Source: Solirubrobacter sp963798325
GTDB lineage: Bacteria; Actinomycetota; Thermoleophilia; Solirubrobacterales; Solirubrobacteraceae
Assembly: GCA_963798325.1 (NCBI GenBank)
Contig: CAWCSS010000008.1
Coordinates: 558,001 to 622,000, forward strand
Direction of reading: 5' to 3'
DNA: 64,000 bases
Shown here: positions 9,361 to 18,021 of the stretch, piece after piece
Layout of the letters: each line of letters opens with the position of its first letter
How positions within the stretch are numbered: the stretch's first letter is position 1
Notes under the pieces: generated by a model
What the model saw: only the letters and a program-made list of their open reading frames with translations
Databases searched by the model: none
What the model was told of the DNA's origin: nothing
Position numbers and translations under genes: made by a program

Positions 9361-10842
9361 ATGGCCACCATCTCCGTCGAGAATCCTGCGACCGGCGAGA
9401 CGATCCGCGAAGTCCCGCTGACGCCGCCGGAGGAGGTGGCCGCGGTGGTCGCCCGCGCCCGGGAGGCCCAGCCGGCCTGGGAGGCGCTCGGCTACGAGGG
9501 CCGCGGCCGGATTCTCAAGCGCGCCCAGAAGTGGCTGCTCGACCACGCCGACGAGGTCGCCGACACGATCGTCGCCGAGACCGGGAAGGCGCGCGAGGAC
9601 GCGCTACTGGTCGAGGTCGCCTACGGCGCGAACGCGCTTGGCTTTTGGCCGCGCAAGGCGCCCAAATGGCTTGCGGATGAACGAGTCCGCACGGGCAACC
9701 CCTTCGTCCTCGGGCGCAGCATGGTCGTCCGCTACCGCCCGGTCGGCGTCGTCGGCGTGATCGGGCCCTGGAACTACCCGCTCGTGAACTCCGTCGGGGA
9801 CGCCATCCCAGCGCTCGCCGCGGGCAACGCCGTCGTCGTCAAGCCATCCGAGGTGACGCCCCTCACTTCCCTGCTGTTCGAACGTGGGCTGCATGAATCC
9901 GGCCTTCCTGATGGGGTCTTCCAGGTCGCGGTGGGCACCGGTGAGACAGGCGCCATTCTGATCGACCATGTGGACATGGTGATGTTCACGGGCTCGACGC
10001 GCACTGGACGAAAGGTCATGGAGCGCGCCGCGCAGACGTTGACGCCCGTGTCGCTGGAGCTCGGCGGCAAGGACCCGATGATCGTGCTGGCCGACGCCGA
10101 CCTCGAGCGCGCCGCCAACGCGGCGGTCTACTACTCGATGCAGAACGGCGGGCAGACCTGCATCTCGCTCGAGCGCGCCTACGTCGAGGCGCCGGTCTAC
10201 GACGAGTTCGTCAAGCGGGTGACGGAGAAGACGGCGAAGCTGCGCCAGGGCCCGCCCGACGGGGCCGGCTCGATCGACGTCGGGGCGGTCACGTTCGCGC
10301 CGCAGCTGGAGATCGTCGAGCGCCACGTCCAGCAGGCGCGCGACGCGGGCGCGCGCGTGACCACGGGCGGCCACGCGAAGACCGATCACGGGCGCTTCTA
10401 TGAGCCGACGATCATCGCCGACGCCGACCACTCGATGACGGCGATGCGCGAGGAGACGTTCGGCCCGACGCTGCCGGTGATGAAGGTCGCGGACGCCGAG
10501 GAGGCGATCCGCATGGCCAACGACTCGCCGTACGGCCTCGGCGCGTCGGTCTTCACCAAGGACATCAAGAAGGGCCAGGCGATCGCCCAGCGGATTCAGG
10601 CCGGCGCGGTGTGCGTCAACGACGCGGCCGTCAACTACCTGGCGCTGGAGCTGCCGATGGGCGGCTGGAAGGAATCGGGTCTCGGCGTGCGCCATGGCGC
10701 GGCCGGCCTGCGCAAGTACACCCGCCAGCAGGCGGTCATGACCATGCGCGTGCCGTTGAAGCGCGAGATCCACTTCTTCCCTTACAACGCCCGGGTGACC
10801 AACCTGATCACGCGAGGGATAAAGCTGTTCTGGGGCCGCTGA
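9361..10842 (+). CDS. Aldehyde dehydrogenase (NAD(P)+-dependent)
   Basis: A 493-residue ALDH oxidising an aldehyde to its acid. Catalytic Cys267 lies in NGGQTCISLER and general-base Glu233 in LELGGKDPM; the cofactor loop FTGSTRTGRKVME and the WNYPL Asn region are also present. The C-terminal tail (FFPYNARVTNLITRGIKLFW) is hydrophobic, as in ALDHs acting on fatty or membrane-proximal aldehydes, so peripheral membrane association is possible. ATG 9361 gives the normal N-terminus (MATISVENPATGE). Its end overlaps the converging small membrane gene by 35 bases. Confidence 0.93.
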   Translation: MATISVENPATGETIREVPLTPPEEVAAVVARAREAQPAWEALGYEGRGRILKRAQKWLLDHADEVADTIVAETGKAREDALLVEVAYGANALGFWPRKAPKWLADERVRTGNPFVLGRSMVVRYRPVGVVGVIGPWNYPLVNSVGDAIPALAAGNAVVVKPSEVTPLTSLLFERGLHESGLPDGVFQVAVGTGETGAILIDHVDMVMFTGSTRTGRKVMERAAQTLTPVSLELGGKDPMIVLADADLERAANAAVYYSMQNGGQTCISLERAYVEAPVYDEFVKRVTEKTAKLRQGPPDGAGSIDVGAVTFAPQLEIVERHVQQARDAGARVTTGGHAKTDHGRFYEPTIIADADHSMTAMREETFGPTLPVMKVADAEEAIRMANDSPYGLGASVFTKDIKKGQAIAQRIQAGAVCVNDAAVNYLALELPMGGWKESGLGVRHGAAGLRKYTRQQAVMTMRVPLKREIHFFPYNARVTNLITRGIKLFWGR

Positions 10843-11008
10843 GCCAGGACCCGTCCCAGCGCTCTCCGCGCACGGCGCCGTCGTCGTCGAGCCAGCCGCG
10901 CCGCGGCGGCTTCGGGGGCGACGTGGCGCTCGCGGCGGCCTGGCGCACCAACCGGATCAGCATGACCGCGACGAGCACGATCAGCAGGATCACGACGACG
11001 CGGGTCAT
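10808..11008 (-). CDS. Small single-helix membrane protein coupled to sigma factor
   Basis: A 66-residue protein with one N-terminal transmembrane helix (VVVILLIVLVAVMLIRLV, about residues 3-21) and a short cytoplasmic tail ending GERWDGSWLSG. Its ATG overlaps the sigma-factor TGA (ATGA), so it is translationally coupled. A position directly after an ECF sigma gene is where an anti-sigma factor would sit, but the protein is much shorter than known anti-sigmas and lacks their zinc motif, so that role is unproven. Confidence 0.65.
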   Translation of the reverse strand: MTRVVVILLIVLVAVMLIRLVRQAAASATSPPKPPRRGWLDDDGAVRGERWDGSWLSGPRTALSLA

Positions 11009-11637
11009 GCCGCCGCCCGCGGCGCCCAGCCTGACCGGGTGAGCTCCTGCTGCAGGCGCCGGCGGGCGCGGTGCTGCAGGGCGTGGATGGCATCGACCGA
11101 GCGGCCGAGCTGCTCGGCGATCTCGCCCGGCGTGCGCCCGGCGATGAGCCGCAGCAACATGACCTGGCGCTGGTCGTCGGGCAGGGCCGCGAACGCCGCG
11201 GTCAGACCTTCGAGGCGCTCGCGGGCGTGCAGTTCCGCCGTTTCACCGGTGGCGTGGACTTCGGCCAGAGGCACCGAACGCTGCGCTCGCAAGTGGTCGA
11301 GCGCAGCGTTTCGGGCGACCCGCAACAGCCATGCCGCGAAGGGGGTGGCACTCACCTTGTAATGGCTGAGCGCCCGCGGCAGGCGTGCGAAAACCTCGCT
11401 GGTGATGTCCTCCGCGTCGTGCTCGTCGCGAACGATCGCGAGCACGAAGCCGAAGACGTTGTCGGCGTAGAGCAGATACAGCAGGCGCAGCGCGTCATCG
11501 TCTCCGTCACGGGCGCGTTCGGTCGCGGCGGCGACCAGCGCGTCCGCGTCCGGCGGATGATCGAGGTGACGGCGGCGTCGATACCCAGACCGCGCCGCCG
11601 TCGCCTCAAGACGATCCGCCGCACGGCGCACCGCCAC
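11005..11637 (-). CDS. ECF-type RNA polymerase sigma factor
   Basis: About 210 residues. Region 2 covers YLLYADNVFGFVLAIVRDEHDAEDITSEVF (cited in parts: LYADNVFGFV, DAEDITSEVFAR) with the WLLRVARNAALDHLR end of region 2. Region 4 covers LPDDQRQVMLLRLIAGRTP, then EIAEQLGRSVDAIHALQHRAR, a typical helix-turn-helix. The frame is open to 11724, but the GTG at 11637 is favoured because AGGGA lies 9 bases before it and the extra upstream residues look non-conserved. It is followed by a small membrane protein gene in an ATGA overlap. Confidence 0.88.
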   Translation of the reverse strand: MAVRRAADRLEATAARSGYRRRRHLDHPPDADALVAAATERARDGDDDALRLLYLLYADNVFGFVLAIVRDEHDAEDITSEVFARLPRALSHYKVSATPFAAWLLRVARNAALDHLRAQRSVPLAEVHATGETAELHARERLEGLTAAFAALPDDQRQVMLLRLIAGRTPGEIAEQLGRSVDAIHALQHRARRRLQQELTRSGWAPRAAA

Positions 11638-11777
11638 CTGTCCCGTTCCCTGAGAGATGAGCAACCTTGCCCTTGTCCGAAAAGACGCTGGCCATCCTTG
11701 ACCGGCGTAGGGCAAGCGTCCCACCGATCAGGGTCTCCGTGAAGACCAACAAACGTCCATCTGGACGCTCGTTCTAT

Positions 11778-12818
11778 CTAGCTCTGTGCGGTGGCGAGGG
11801 CCCGCGCCGCCAGCTCGGGCACACCCTCTTTGAGCCGATCGAAGAAGGGATCGTCGGTCGTGCCCGCGAGGCGGCGCTTGTAGGAGCCCTCGAGGAAGAT
11901 CGCCGACTTCCACAGGGCGAGCGTCGTGTACCAGCGGATGTCGGACATCGAGCGCCCGGAACGCGCCTCGTAGCGGGCGATCAGCTCGTCGCGGGTCGGG
12001 AAGCCCGGCCTCCGCGTGACCGCGCCGAGCGACAGGACGGCGCTCTCGGGGTCGCCCGCCTGCGCCCACGTCGCGACGAGGTAGCCGACGTCGGCCAGCG
12101 GGTCGCCGATCGTCGCCAGCTCCCAGTCGAAGATGGCGCTCAGGCGATCGCCGGAGAACATCACGTTGCCGAGGCGGTAGTCGCCGTGGACGATCGTTGC
12201 CGGCCCGGACTCCGGGAGGTTCGTCCCAAGCCAATGGGCGACCTCGTCGACGGCGGCGATCTCGCGCGTGGCGTTGTGCTCCCAGAGGCCGGTGAAGCGG
12301 CGCACCTGACGCTCGAGGTAGCCGGTCGGCTTGCCGTAGCCCTCCAGCCCGCACGCGCGCCAGTCGGCGGCGTGGACCTCGACCAGCGCCTCGATCAGCT
12401 CCTCGCCGATGCGCGTGGGCTCGAGTCCGTCGGGCAGGTCGTTGGTGAGGACGTCGCCCTGAACGCGCTCCATCACGTAGAACGGCGCGCCGATCACGGA
12501 TTCGTCATCGCACGTGGCCAGCACCTTGGGGATGCGGACCGCGGTCTCGCCGATCGAGCTGAGCAGGAACGCCTCGCGCAGCACGTCGTGCGCGGAGGGC
12601 GGCAGCGGCGGGCGCGGCGGGCGCCGCAGCACCCACTCGCCGCCCTCGCGGCGGATCACGTAGGTGACGTTGGAGTGGCCCTCGCCGACGGTCTCGGCGG
12701 TCACTTCGCCACTGCCCAGACCGTGCGTGTCGAGGAACGCCTCGAGCGGTCGCAGCACCAGCAGCGGGGCCAGTTCCAGGGCCGCTGCCTCCTCTGGCGT
12801 GTTTACGATCGTCTTCAA
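11778..12818 (-). CDS. APH-family phosphotransferase (ACAD10/11-type)
   Basis: A 346-residue kinase-fold protein. The ATP-binding lobe has VGEGHSNVTYVIRREGGEWVL, and the catalytic loop is IVHGDYRLGNVMF followed by the metal-binding IFDWELATIGDPLADVGYL. This version matches the aminoglycoside-phosphotransferase-like domain of ACAD10/ACAD11, which phosphorylates 4-hydroxyacyl-CoA in fatty-acid breakdown, rather than antibiotic resistance enzymes. The start is a TTG at 12818; no nearby in-frame ATG fits better. It is isolated from other lipid genes. Confidence 0.85.
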   Translation of the reverse strand: MKTIVNTPEEAAALELAPLLVLRPLEAFLDTHGLGSGEVTAETVGEGHSNVTYVIRREGGEWVLRRPPRPPLPPSAHDVLREAFLLSSIGETAVRIPKVLATCDDESVIGAPFYVMERVQGDVLTNDLPDGLEPTRIGEELIEALVEVHAADWRACGLEGYGKPTGYLERQVRRFTGLWEHNATREIAAVDEVAHWLGTNLPESGPATIVHGDYRLGNVMFSGDRLSAIFDWELATIGDPLADVGYLVATWAQAGDPESAVLSLGAVTRRPGFPTRDELIARYEARSGRSMSDIRWYTTLALWKSAIFLEGSYKRRLAGTTDDPFFDRLKEGVPELAARALATAQS

Positions 12819-12873
12819 GAGGGTGCGATCCTAATGCGCAACCTTGCAGACCCCAACGGGTTCTGTTCTGGGA

Positions 12874-12902
12874 GAGCCGGCATTCCCCCATACGGCCGGC
12901 TC
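12874..12902 (+). other. Hairpin in the leader of the glycosidase gene
   Basis: GAGCCGGC / GCCGGCTC, 8-base arms with a 13-base loop, 17 bases before ATG 12919. The nonamer TCCCCCATA occurs in the loop (12884) and again just before the start (12911). It could be an attenuator or operator; nothing more is visible. Confidence 0.35.
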
Positions 12903-12918
12903 CGCGCGACTCCCCCAT

Positions 12919-14295
12919 ATGAGACGACTTCTCCTTCTGCTGATCCTGCCCGCGCTCGCGCTGCCCGCGAGTGCCCACGCCTCCGCGCGGCAGGCCACCA
13001 CCTTCGAGGCGCCGCGTGAGCTGCTGTCGGCGTCGACGCGCGACGAGACGCTCGCGCAGATCACGTCCTTCGGCGTGACCCGCGTGCGCCAGCTCGTGTA
13101 CTGGCGCGACTACGCGCCGGACCCGAGCTCCAAGACCAAGCCCGCGGGCTTCGACGCGAGCAACCCGGCCGCCTATCCCGCCGACAAGTGGGACAACCTC
13201 GACGGGCTCGTCAACGCGGCCAAGGCGAAGGGCGTGTCGGTCACGCTCACGCTCACCGGGCCGGTGCCCAAGTGGGCGACCAAGTCCAAGCGCGACAACG
13301 TGACCAACCCGAGCCCGGCGGAGTTCGGCGCGTTCGCGACCGCGATCGGCCGTCGCTACGGCGACCGCGTGAACATGTGGTCGATCTGGAACGAGCCCAA
13401 CCAGCCGCAGTTCCTCAAGCCGCAGTACTCGCATGGCAAGGCGGCGTCGCCGAAGCTCTACCGCAAGCTCTACCAGGCGGCCTACAACGGCATCCGCTCC
13501 ACGCCCTCGAACGCCGACGACACGATCCTGCTGGGTGAGACCTCGCCGCGCGGGAACTCGAACATCGTGCCCCCGCTGGCCTTCCTGCGCGGAACGCTGT
13601 GCCTGGATTCCAAGTACCGGATGGCGAAGTCCTGCAAGGAGCTTCAGGCGGGCGGGTACGCGCACCACGCCTACACGACCTCGGCAGGGCCGCGCTGGGT
13701 CCCGGGCAACCCGGACGACGTGACCATCGGCGTCCTGCCACGGCTCGTCACCGCGCTCGACAAGGCCGCCGACGCCGGCGCGATCCCCAAGCACCTGCCG
13801 ATCCACCTGACCGAGTTCGGCATCCAGACGACCCCGGACAAGATCTCCGGCGTCTCGCTGGAGCGCCAGGCGGCGTACCTGGCGGTGGCCGAGCACATGG
13901 CCTACGTCAACCCGCGCATCGTCGCGTTCTCCCAGTACCTGATGAGTGACGATCCGCCGCGGTCCAGCGGCTACCGCTACGGCGGCTTCGAGAGCGGCCT
14001 GCGCTCCGCCGACGGCAAGGAGAAGCCGGCCTACAAGGGCTTCCGGCTCCCACTGGCGGTCGAACGCTACGGCAACAACGACGTGCTCTGGGGCCTCGTG
14101 CGCCCGCAGCGCTCGCAGACCCAGGTGACGATCGAGTACCGCACCTCGGCGGGCAAGTGGAGGACGCTCAAGAAGCTGACCACGACTTCGGCGGGCGTCT
14201 ACGCGCTCAACACCCGGCGCAAGCGTCACTACCGCGTGAAGTGGACCTCGCCGAGCGGCACGACCTACACCGGCCCGTCGGTTCGCTCGTATTAG
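12919..14295 (+). CDS. Secreted glycoside hydrolase, clan GH-A-like
   Basis: A 458-residue exported protein: signal peptide MRRLLLLLILPALALPASA (about residues 1-20), then a TIM-barrel glycosidase core. The acid/base Glu159 is in WSIWNEPNQPQFL and the likely nucleophile Glu299 in IHLTEFGIQT, the spacing expected of clan A (GH5/GH39/GH42-like). Residues about 380-458 form a beta-rich C-terminal domain (VTIEYRTSAGKWRTLKKL). Likely acts outside the cell on a plant or microbial polysaccharide; substrate unknown. ATG 12919 is chosen because it begins the signal peptide, though no good ribosome site precedes it. Confidence 0.85.
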   Translation: MRRLLLLLILPALALPASAHASARQATTFEAPRELLSASTRDETLAQITSFGVTRVRQLVYWRDYAPDPSSKTKPAGFDASNPAAYPADKWDNLDGLVNAAKAKGVSVTLTLTGPVPKWATKSKRDNVTNPSPAEFGAFATAIGRRYGDRVNMWSIWNEPNQPQFLKPQYSHGKAASPKLYRKLYQAAYNGIRSTPSNADDTILLGETSPRGNSNIVPPLAFLRGTLCLDSKYRMAKSCKELQAGGYAHHAYTTSAGPRWVPGNPDDVTIGVLPRLVTALDKAADAGAIPKHLPIHLTEFGIQTTPDKISGVSLERQAAYLAVAEHMAYVNPRIVAFSQYLMSDDPPRSSGYRYGGFESGLRSADGKEKPAYKGFRLPLAVERYGNNDVLWGLVRPQRSQTQVTIEYRTSAGKWRTLKKLTTTSAGVYALNTRRKRHYRVKWTSPSGTTYTGPSVRSY

Positions 14296-14343
14296 GGTCC
14301 TGACCCGGTAGCGCGAATTCCGGCGTATTCCGATGCTTTGGGC

Positions 14344-14775
14344 ATGCGGAAGCGTTGGACTCGATGGAGCGTGCTGGGGCAGCAGATCACCGACGGAGCG
14401 GGGGCGCTCGTCGGCGAGGTCGTCGACACCTTTCCCTTCGACGGAGGCGAGGTCGAAATGGTGGTCGTGCGGCTCGACGGAGCCTTCGGCGGCAAGCGGA
14501 TGCTCGCCGTCGAGGACCTGCAGTTGACGGTGTGGGGGATGATGACCCCGTTCGCGCGCTGGCAGGTCGAGGACTCCCCGGTGCTGACCGGTGGGCGCCA
14601 CGCCGCCGAGGAGCCCTACCGCGCGCGCAGCCACTGGCGCTTCGAGGAGCCGGCGACCTTCTACGCTGGCGCCGCCGTACGTGACCTGCGGCGCACATGG
14701 CGCCGCAGTTGTGGATGCTGCGACACGGCGAGGCCGTGCCGCACGACTCCAAGCCCGACTTCGATCGGGAACTGA
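14344..14775 (+). CDS. PRC-barrel-like small protein overlapping sixA
   Basis: A 143-residue protein. The first 60 residues (LGQQITDGAGALVGEVVDTF, then VVVRLDGAFGGKRMLAVEDL) look like a PRC-barrel beta fold, a module used for protein or RNA contact. Middle residues (MTPFARWQVEDSPVLTGGRH) are unique. The last 26 residues are Cys/Arg/Thr-rich and read out of frame through the start of sixA, with a 79-base overlap, and look non-conserved. ATG 14344 is preferred to TTG 14338. The function is not recognised. Confidence 0.65.
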   Translation: MRKRWTRWSVLGQQITDGAGALVGEVVDTFPFDGGEVEMVVVRLDGAFGGKRMLAVEDLQLTVWGMMTPFARWQVEDSPVLTGGRHAAEEPYRARSHWRFEEPATFYAGAAVRDLRRTWRRSCGCCDTARPCRTTPSPTSIGN

Positions 14776-15173
14776 CTCCGAGGGGACGGGCCCAGTCCGC
14801 GACCGCGGGCCTCGCACTGGCCGCGCTCAACGAGGAGTTCGACGGCTGCTACGCCAGCCCGAAGGTGCGCGCGTGGGAGACCGCCGTGCTCGCCTGCCAG
14901 AGCCTGAACATCGAGCCCGTCCGCGAGGAGTCGCTCGCCAACGGCTTCAGCCGCGTCGACGCGCTCGCCCTGCTCGACGCCCACCCGGACAAGAAGATCC
15001 TCGTCGTCGGTCACGAGCCGACGTTCTCGCAGGTCGTCTACGACTTCACGGGCGCCCGCGTGGACTTCAAGAAGGGCGCGGTCGCCGCGCTCAGCGCGCG
15101 CCGCGGCGCCGGGCAGCTGATCCTGATGCTGCGCCCGCGCGAGCTCGAGGCCATCGCGCAGGCGCTCCGCTGA
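14697..15173 (+). CDS. sixA: Phosphohistidine phosphatase SixA-like
   Basis: A 158-residue histidine-phosphatase-superfamily protein that would hydrolyse phosphohistidine (or another phosphoester). The phosphate-accepting RHG is in LWMLRHGEAVPH; the conserved YASPKVRAWETA and the second catalytic His in ILVVGHEPTFSQVV are present. Length is typical of SixA. The start at 14697 leaves six residues before LRHGEA, as usual. No phosphorelay protein is next to it. The upstream PRC-like gene overlaps it by 79 bases, so translation may be coupled. Confidence 0.88.
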   Translation: MAPQLWMLRHGEAVPHDSKPDFDRELTPRGRAQSATAGLALAALNEEFDGCYASPKVRAWETAVLACQSLNIEPVREESLANGFSRVDALALLDAHPDKKILVVGHEPTFSQVVYDFTGARVDFKKGAVAALSARRGAGQLILMLRPRELEAIAQALR

Positions 15174-15186
15174 ACACGGGCGTTGT

Positions 15187-16317
15187 TCAGCGAAACGCGA
15201 GCGCTGCGCTGATCACCGCGAGCGCCACCTCGGCGCGCGGCTGCAGCGACGCTTCGAGCACGAACTCCTCGGGGTTGTGCGCCTTGCCGCCGCGCGGGCC
15301 GAGCCCGTCGATCGAGATCGGCACGGTGGCGGCGAAATGCGACGCGTCGCTCGCCCCGCCCCGGGCGGCGGGCGCGACGGTCCGGCCGAGCAGCTCACTC
15401 GCGCTCGCGAGCACGCCGCGCGTGGACTCCTCGCTCTGCATGCCCGGCCAGCGGCGCACGAGCTCGGCCTCGATCCGGACCTCGTTGTGCTCGGCGGGGA
15501 TGTGGGTGAGCACGTCCTCGATCGCCTCCAGCGTGTCGGCGCGCACGTCGCAGTAGAGCTCGCCGGAGCCGGGGACGACGTTGAAGGCGTCGCCGGAGCG
15601 CAGGATCGTCGGGACGGCGCTGAGGTGCGAGGGGCCGTCGGGCGCGTGGCGAGCGGCGACGGCCTGGGCCGCCGCGGCCAGGCCGAGCAGCGCGTTGCGG
15701 CCGCGGTCGGGCGCGGAGCCGGAGTGGGCGGTGCGGCCGTGACCGGTGATGTGGATCGTGCCGGCGGCCTTGCGGCGCACGACGACGCCCTCGTGGCCGC
15801 CGACCATCTCGCCCGCCTCGAAGCACAGCACGGCGTCGAAGCCCGCGAAGCGCGGCACGTGGCTGAAGTCCCGGGTCCGCCACTCCTCGTCGCACACGAG
15901 CAACAGCGTGAGCTCGTCGTAGCGCTCGGGGTGCTTGGCGAACGCCCGCAGCGCGCCGAGGGCGAGGACGTTGCCGCCCTTCATGTCGATCGAGCCGGAG
16001 CCGACGAGCTGCTCGCCCACGCGCTTGAGCGGCTTGTGCTCGGCGTGGGCCACGACGGTGTCGTTGTGGCCGACGAGCAGGGCCCGGCGCGAGCCGGAGC
16101 CCTTCAGGCGGATGACCAGATCCTCGGCGTGCTCAGGACTCGAGCACGGGACCTTCTCGAAGGTCGCTTCGTCGGGGGCCAGCGCCTGGCAGAGGCTCGC
16201 GCACTCCTCCGCGCCGTGCACGTCTCCGGAGGGCGAGGAGACGGCCACCAGCGCCTCGAGCTCGCGCGGCGCGCGGCGCGCGATCTCCGCGGCCGCCTGC
16301 TCGATCCACGGGTCCAT
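15187..16317 (-). CDS. M20-family metallopeptidase (DapE/ArgE-like)
   Basis: A 376-residue cytosolic zinc amidohydrolase. Metal ligands and catalytic residues are visible: His/Asp in LVGHNDTVV, Asp in GSGSIDMKGGN (bridging ligand), the catalytic Glu pair in VCDEEW, Glu in CFEAGE, and a C-terminal His in GGKAHNPEEFV. The dimerisation-domain block GHGRTAHSGSAPDRGRNAL follows. It resembles succinyl-diaminopimelate desuccinylase and carboxypeptidase G2; no lysine or arginine genes flank it, so the substrate is open. ATG 16317 begins the aligned region and leaves 24 bases to the divergent mutM start. Confidence 0.87.
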   Translation of the reverse strand: MDPWIEQAAAEIARRAPRELEALVAVSSPSGDVHGAEECASLCQALAPDEATFEKVPCSSPEHAEDLVIRLKGSGSRRALLVGHNDTVVAHAEHKPLKRVGEQLVGSGSIDMKGGNVLALGALRAFAKHPERYDELTLLLVCDEEWRTRDFSHVPRFAGFDAVLCFEAGEMVGGHEGVVVRRKAAGTIHITGHGRTAHSGSAPDRGRNALLGLAAAAQAVAARHAPDGPSHLSAVPTILRSGDAFNVVPGSGELYCDVRADTLEAIEDVLTHIPAEHNEVRIEAELVRRWPGMQSEESTRGVLASASELLGRTVAPAARGGASDASHFAATVPISIDGLGPRGGKAHNPEEFVLEASLQPRAEVALAVISAALAFR

Positions 16318-16341
16318 CCGCGTCAGGCTAACGTGAAGCAC

Positions 16342-17199
16342 GTGCCTGAGCTGCCCGAGATGGAGATCACCGCCCGTCGCCTGGCCGATGCGCTCCCGGG
16401 AGAGACCATCGAGTCGATCCTCACGCCGGGCATCAACGTGCTCAAGACCTTCGACCCGCCGCTGAGCGCGCTCGAGGGTGCCAAGTTCACCGACGTGCGC
16501 CGCCGCGGCAAGCTGCTGCTGCTGGAGGCCGACTGCGACTCGCACGGGCCGCTGACGCTGCTCATCCACCTGATGAGCGCCGGCCGCCTGATGGTCTACG
16601 ACAAGCGTGGCTCGCTGCGCGACAAGACCTCGCGCGTGCTGATCCGCCTCCCCGGCGAGCGCGAGCTGCGGCTGCGCGAGTTCGGCACCAAGCAGGCGGC
16701 CTGGATCAAGACGCTCACCCTGGACGGCCTCGAAGCCGAGCCGTCGTTGACGTCGCTCGGCCCGGAGGCGTGGCCCGATCCGCCCGAGCTGTCGGAGCTG
16801 CTCGCGTCCAATCGCCCGCTGCACTCGCTGCTGCGCGACCAGCAGGTGATCGCGGGGATCGGCCGCACGTGGGTGGACGAGATCCTCCACGCCGCCAAGC
16901 TTTCGCCCTTCAAGCGCGGCGACGACCTCTCAGACCGCGAGGCCAAGGCGCTGCGCACGGCGATGGTCTCAGAGCTCCAGCGGGTGCTCGACGTCTACGA
17001 GGAGAAGGTCGCGCTCCCGCTGCCGGAGAAGTTCCCGAAGCCGACCAAGGTCCACGCCCACCAGGGCGAGCCGTGCCCGCGCTGCGAGACGATCCTCGAG
17101 GCCGTCTTCTACGAGGACTACGTGATGACCTACTGCCCGCATTGCCAGACCGAAGGCCGGATCCTCAAGGACCGCCGGCTCTCGCGGCTACTGAAGTGA
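16342..17199 (+). CDS. mutM: Formamidopyrimidine-DNA glycosylase (Fpg/MutM)
   Basis: A 285-residue base-excision repair enzyme removing 8-oxoguanine and ring-opened purines. The obligatory N-terminal PELPEME follows the GTG start at 16342 (Pro2 is the Schiff-base nucleophile, Glu3 catalytic), which fixes the start. The lysine-bearing KLLLLEAD strand, the helix-two-turn-helix HSLLRDQQVIAGIGRTWVDE and the zinc finger CPRC...YCPHCQTEGR are all present. Its role fits the peroxide-defence genes a few kb downstream, but it is not in their operon. It overlaps the converging reductase gene by 12 bases. Confidence 0.95.
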   Translation: MPELPEMEITARRLADALPGETIESILTPGINVLKTFDPPLSALEGAKFTDVRRRGKLLLLEADCDSHGPLTLLIHLMSAGRLMVYDKRGSLRDKTSRVLIRLPGERELRLREFGTKQAAWIKTLTLDGLEAEPSLTSLGPEAWPDPPELSELLASNRPLHSLLRDQQVIAGIGRTWVDEILHAAKLSPFKRGDDLSDREAKALRTAMVSELQRVLDVYEEKVALPLPEKFPKPTKVHAHQGEPCPRCETILEAVFYEDYVMTYCPHCQTEGRILKDRRLSRLLK

Positions 17200-18021
17200 G
17201 CTGAGCAGCGCGTAGAGCGTGCGGGTCCGGGGCGCCGGCACGTCGTGACGCTCCGCCGCCCGCAGCGCCGCGCCGAGCAGCGTGTCGACCTCCAGCGGCC
17301 GCCCCGCGAGCCGGTCGTGCAGCATCGAGGAGCCGACGTCGGCGGGGAGCGCGTCGAAGAACGCGAGCGTCGTCTCCGGGGCATCGTCGCTGAGGTTCGC
17401 CCCGTCGGCACGGCCGATGGCCGTCGCCTCGTGCAGCAGGGCGAGCGCCAGTTCGCGGATCGCCGGCTCCTGGAAGAGCTCGGCGCGGCGCAGGGTGAGC
17501 GTCGTGAGCGGGTTGCCGACGACGTTGCTCAGCAGCTTGCGCCAGGCGGCGGTCCGAAAGTCGGCGTCGAGTCGCGTTCGCAGCGCGCTGCCCTCCAGCA
17601 GCGCGGCGAACTCGGCGGCCCCGGGACGATCGGCGAGCGTGATCAGGTCGCCCGAGCGGTGGACCAGGTGGCCCGGCGCGGTCCGCTCGACGGCCGTGTC
17701 GGCGATCGCGGGCACCAGCCGCGGGTGCGCGATCCGCGCCTCGTGCTCGATGCCGTTCTGGATCACGACGACGGTCTCGGGCGTGAGCCGTTCCAGCCAC
17801 GGCATCGCCTGCGCACTGTCCTGGCCCTTGAGCGCGACGACCGCGAAGTCGACCTCGCCGCCCGCGGGCGGGACCGCGAAGGCGCGCGGGTGCTCGTGGC
17901 GCTCGACCACGAGCCGATCGATCGGCGTGCGGGTGCACAGCGTGACCTCGTGGCCGCCCGCGAGCAGCTCAGCGGCGACCAGGCCGCCGATCGCTCCCAC
18001 CCCGATCACGGCCACGGCCAT
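17188..18021 (-). CDS. panE: Ketopantoate reductase-family protein (PanE/ApbA)
   Basis: A 277-residue NADPH-dependent reductase expected to reduce 2-dehydropantoate to pantoate for coenzyme A synthesis. The nucleotide site is VIGVGAIGGLVAAELL at the N-terminus. The catalytic Lys lies in TAAWRKLLSNVVGNPLTTLT and the substrate-binding SSMLHDRLAGRPLEVDTLLG block near the C-terminus is typical. The first 24 residues of the longer frame are dropped because MAVAVIGVG is the natural start. The symbol names the family; several PanE-like paralogues have other substrates. Confidence 0.83.
   Translation of the reverse strand: MAVAVIGVGAIGGLVAAELLAGGHEVTLCTRTPIDRLVVERHEHPRAFAVPPAGGEVDFAVVALKGQDSAQAMPWLERLTPETVVVIQNGIEHEARIAHPRLVPAIADTAVERTAPGHLVHRSGDLITLADRPGAAEFAALLEGSALRTRLDADFRTAAWRKLLSNVVGNPLTTLTLRRAELFQEPAIRELALALLHEATAIGRADGANLSDDAPETTLAFFDALPADVGSSMLHDRLAGRPLEVDTLLGAALRAAERHDVPAPRTRTLYALLSSLQ

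Noticed and set aside
9343..9546. An N-terminal extension of the MFS transporter to 9546
   Set aside because: It would read antisense through the start of the aldehyde dehydrogenase and adds Arg/His-rich residues before the first helix.
11778..12818. Aminoglycoside resistance gene
   Set aside because: The kinase-like motifs match the ACAD10/11-type acyl-CoA phosphotransferase group rather than drug-modifying enzymes, and there is no mobile context.
12505..14817. A 770-codon minus-strand frame across the glycosidase gene
   Set aside because: The plus strand shows a signal peptide and both catalytic Glu blocks; the antisense product is low complexity.
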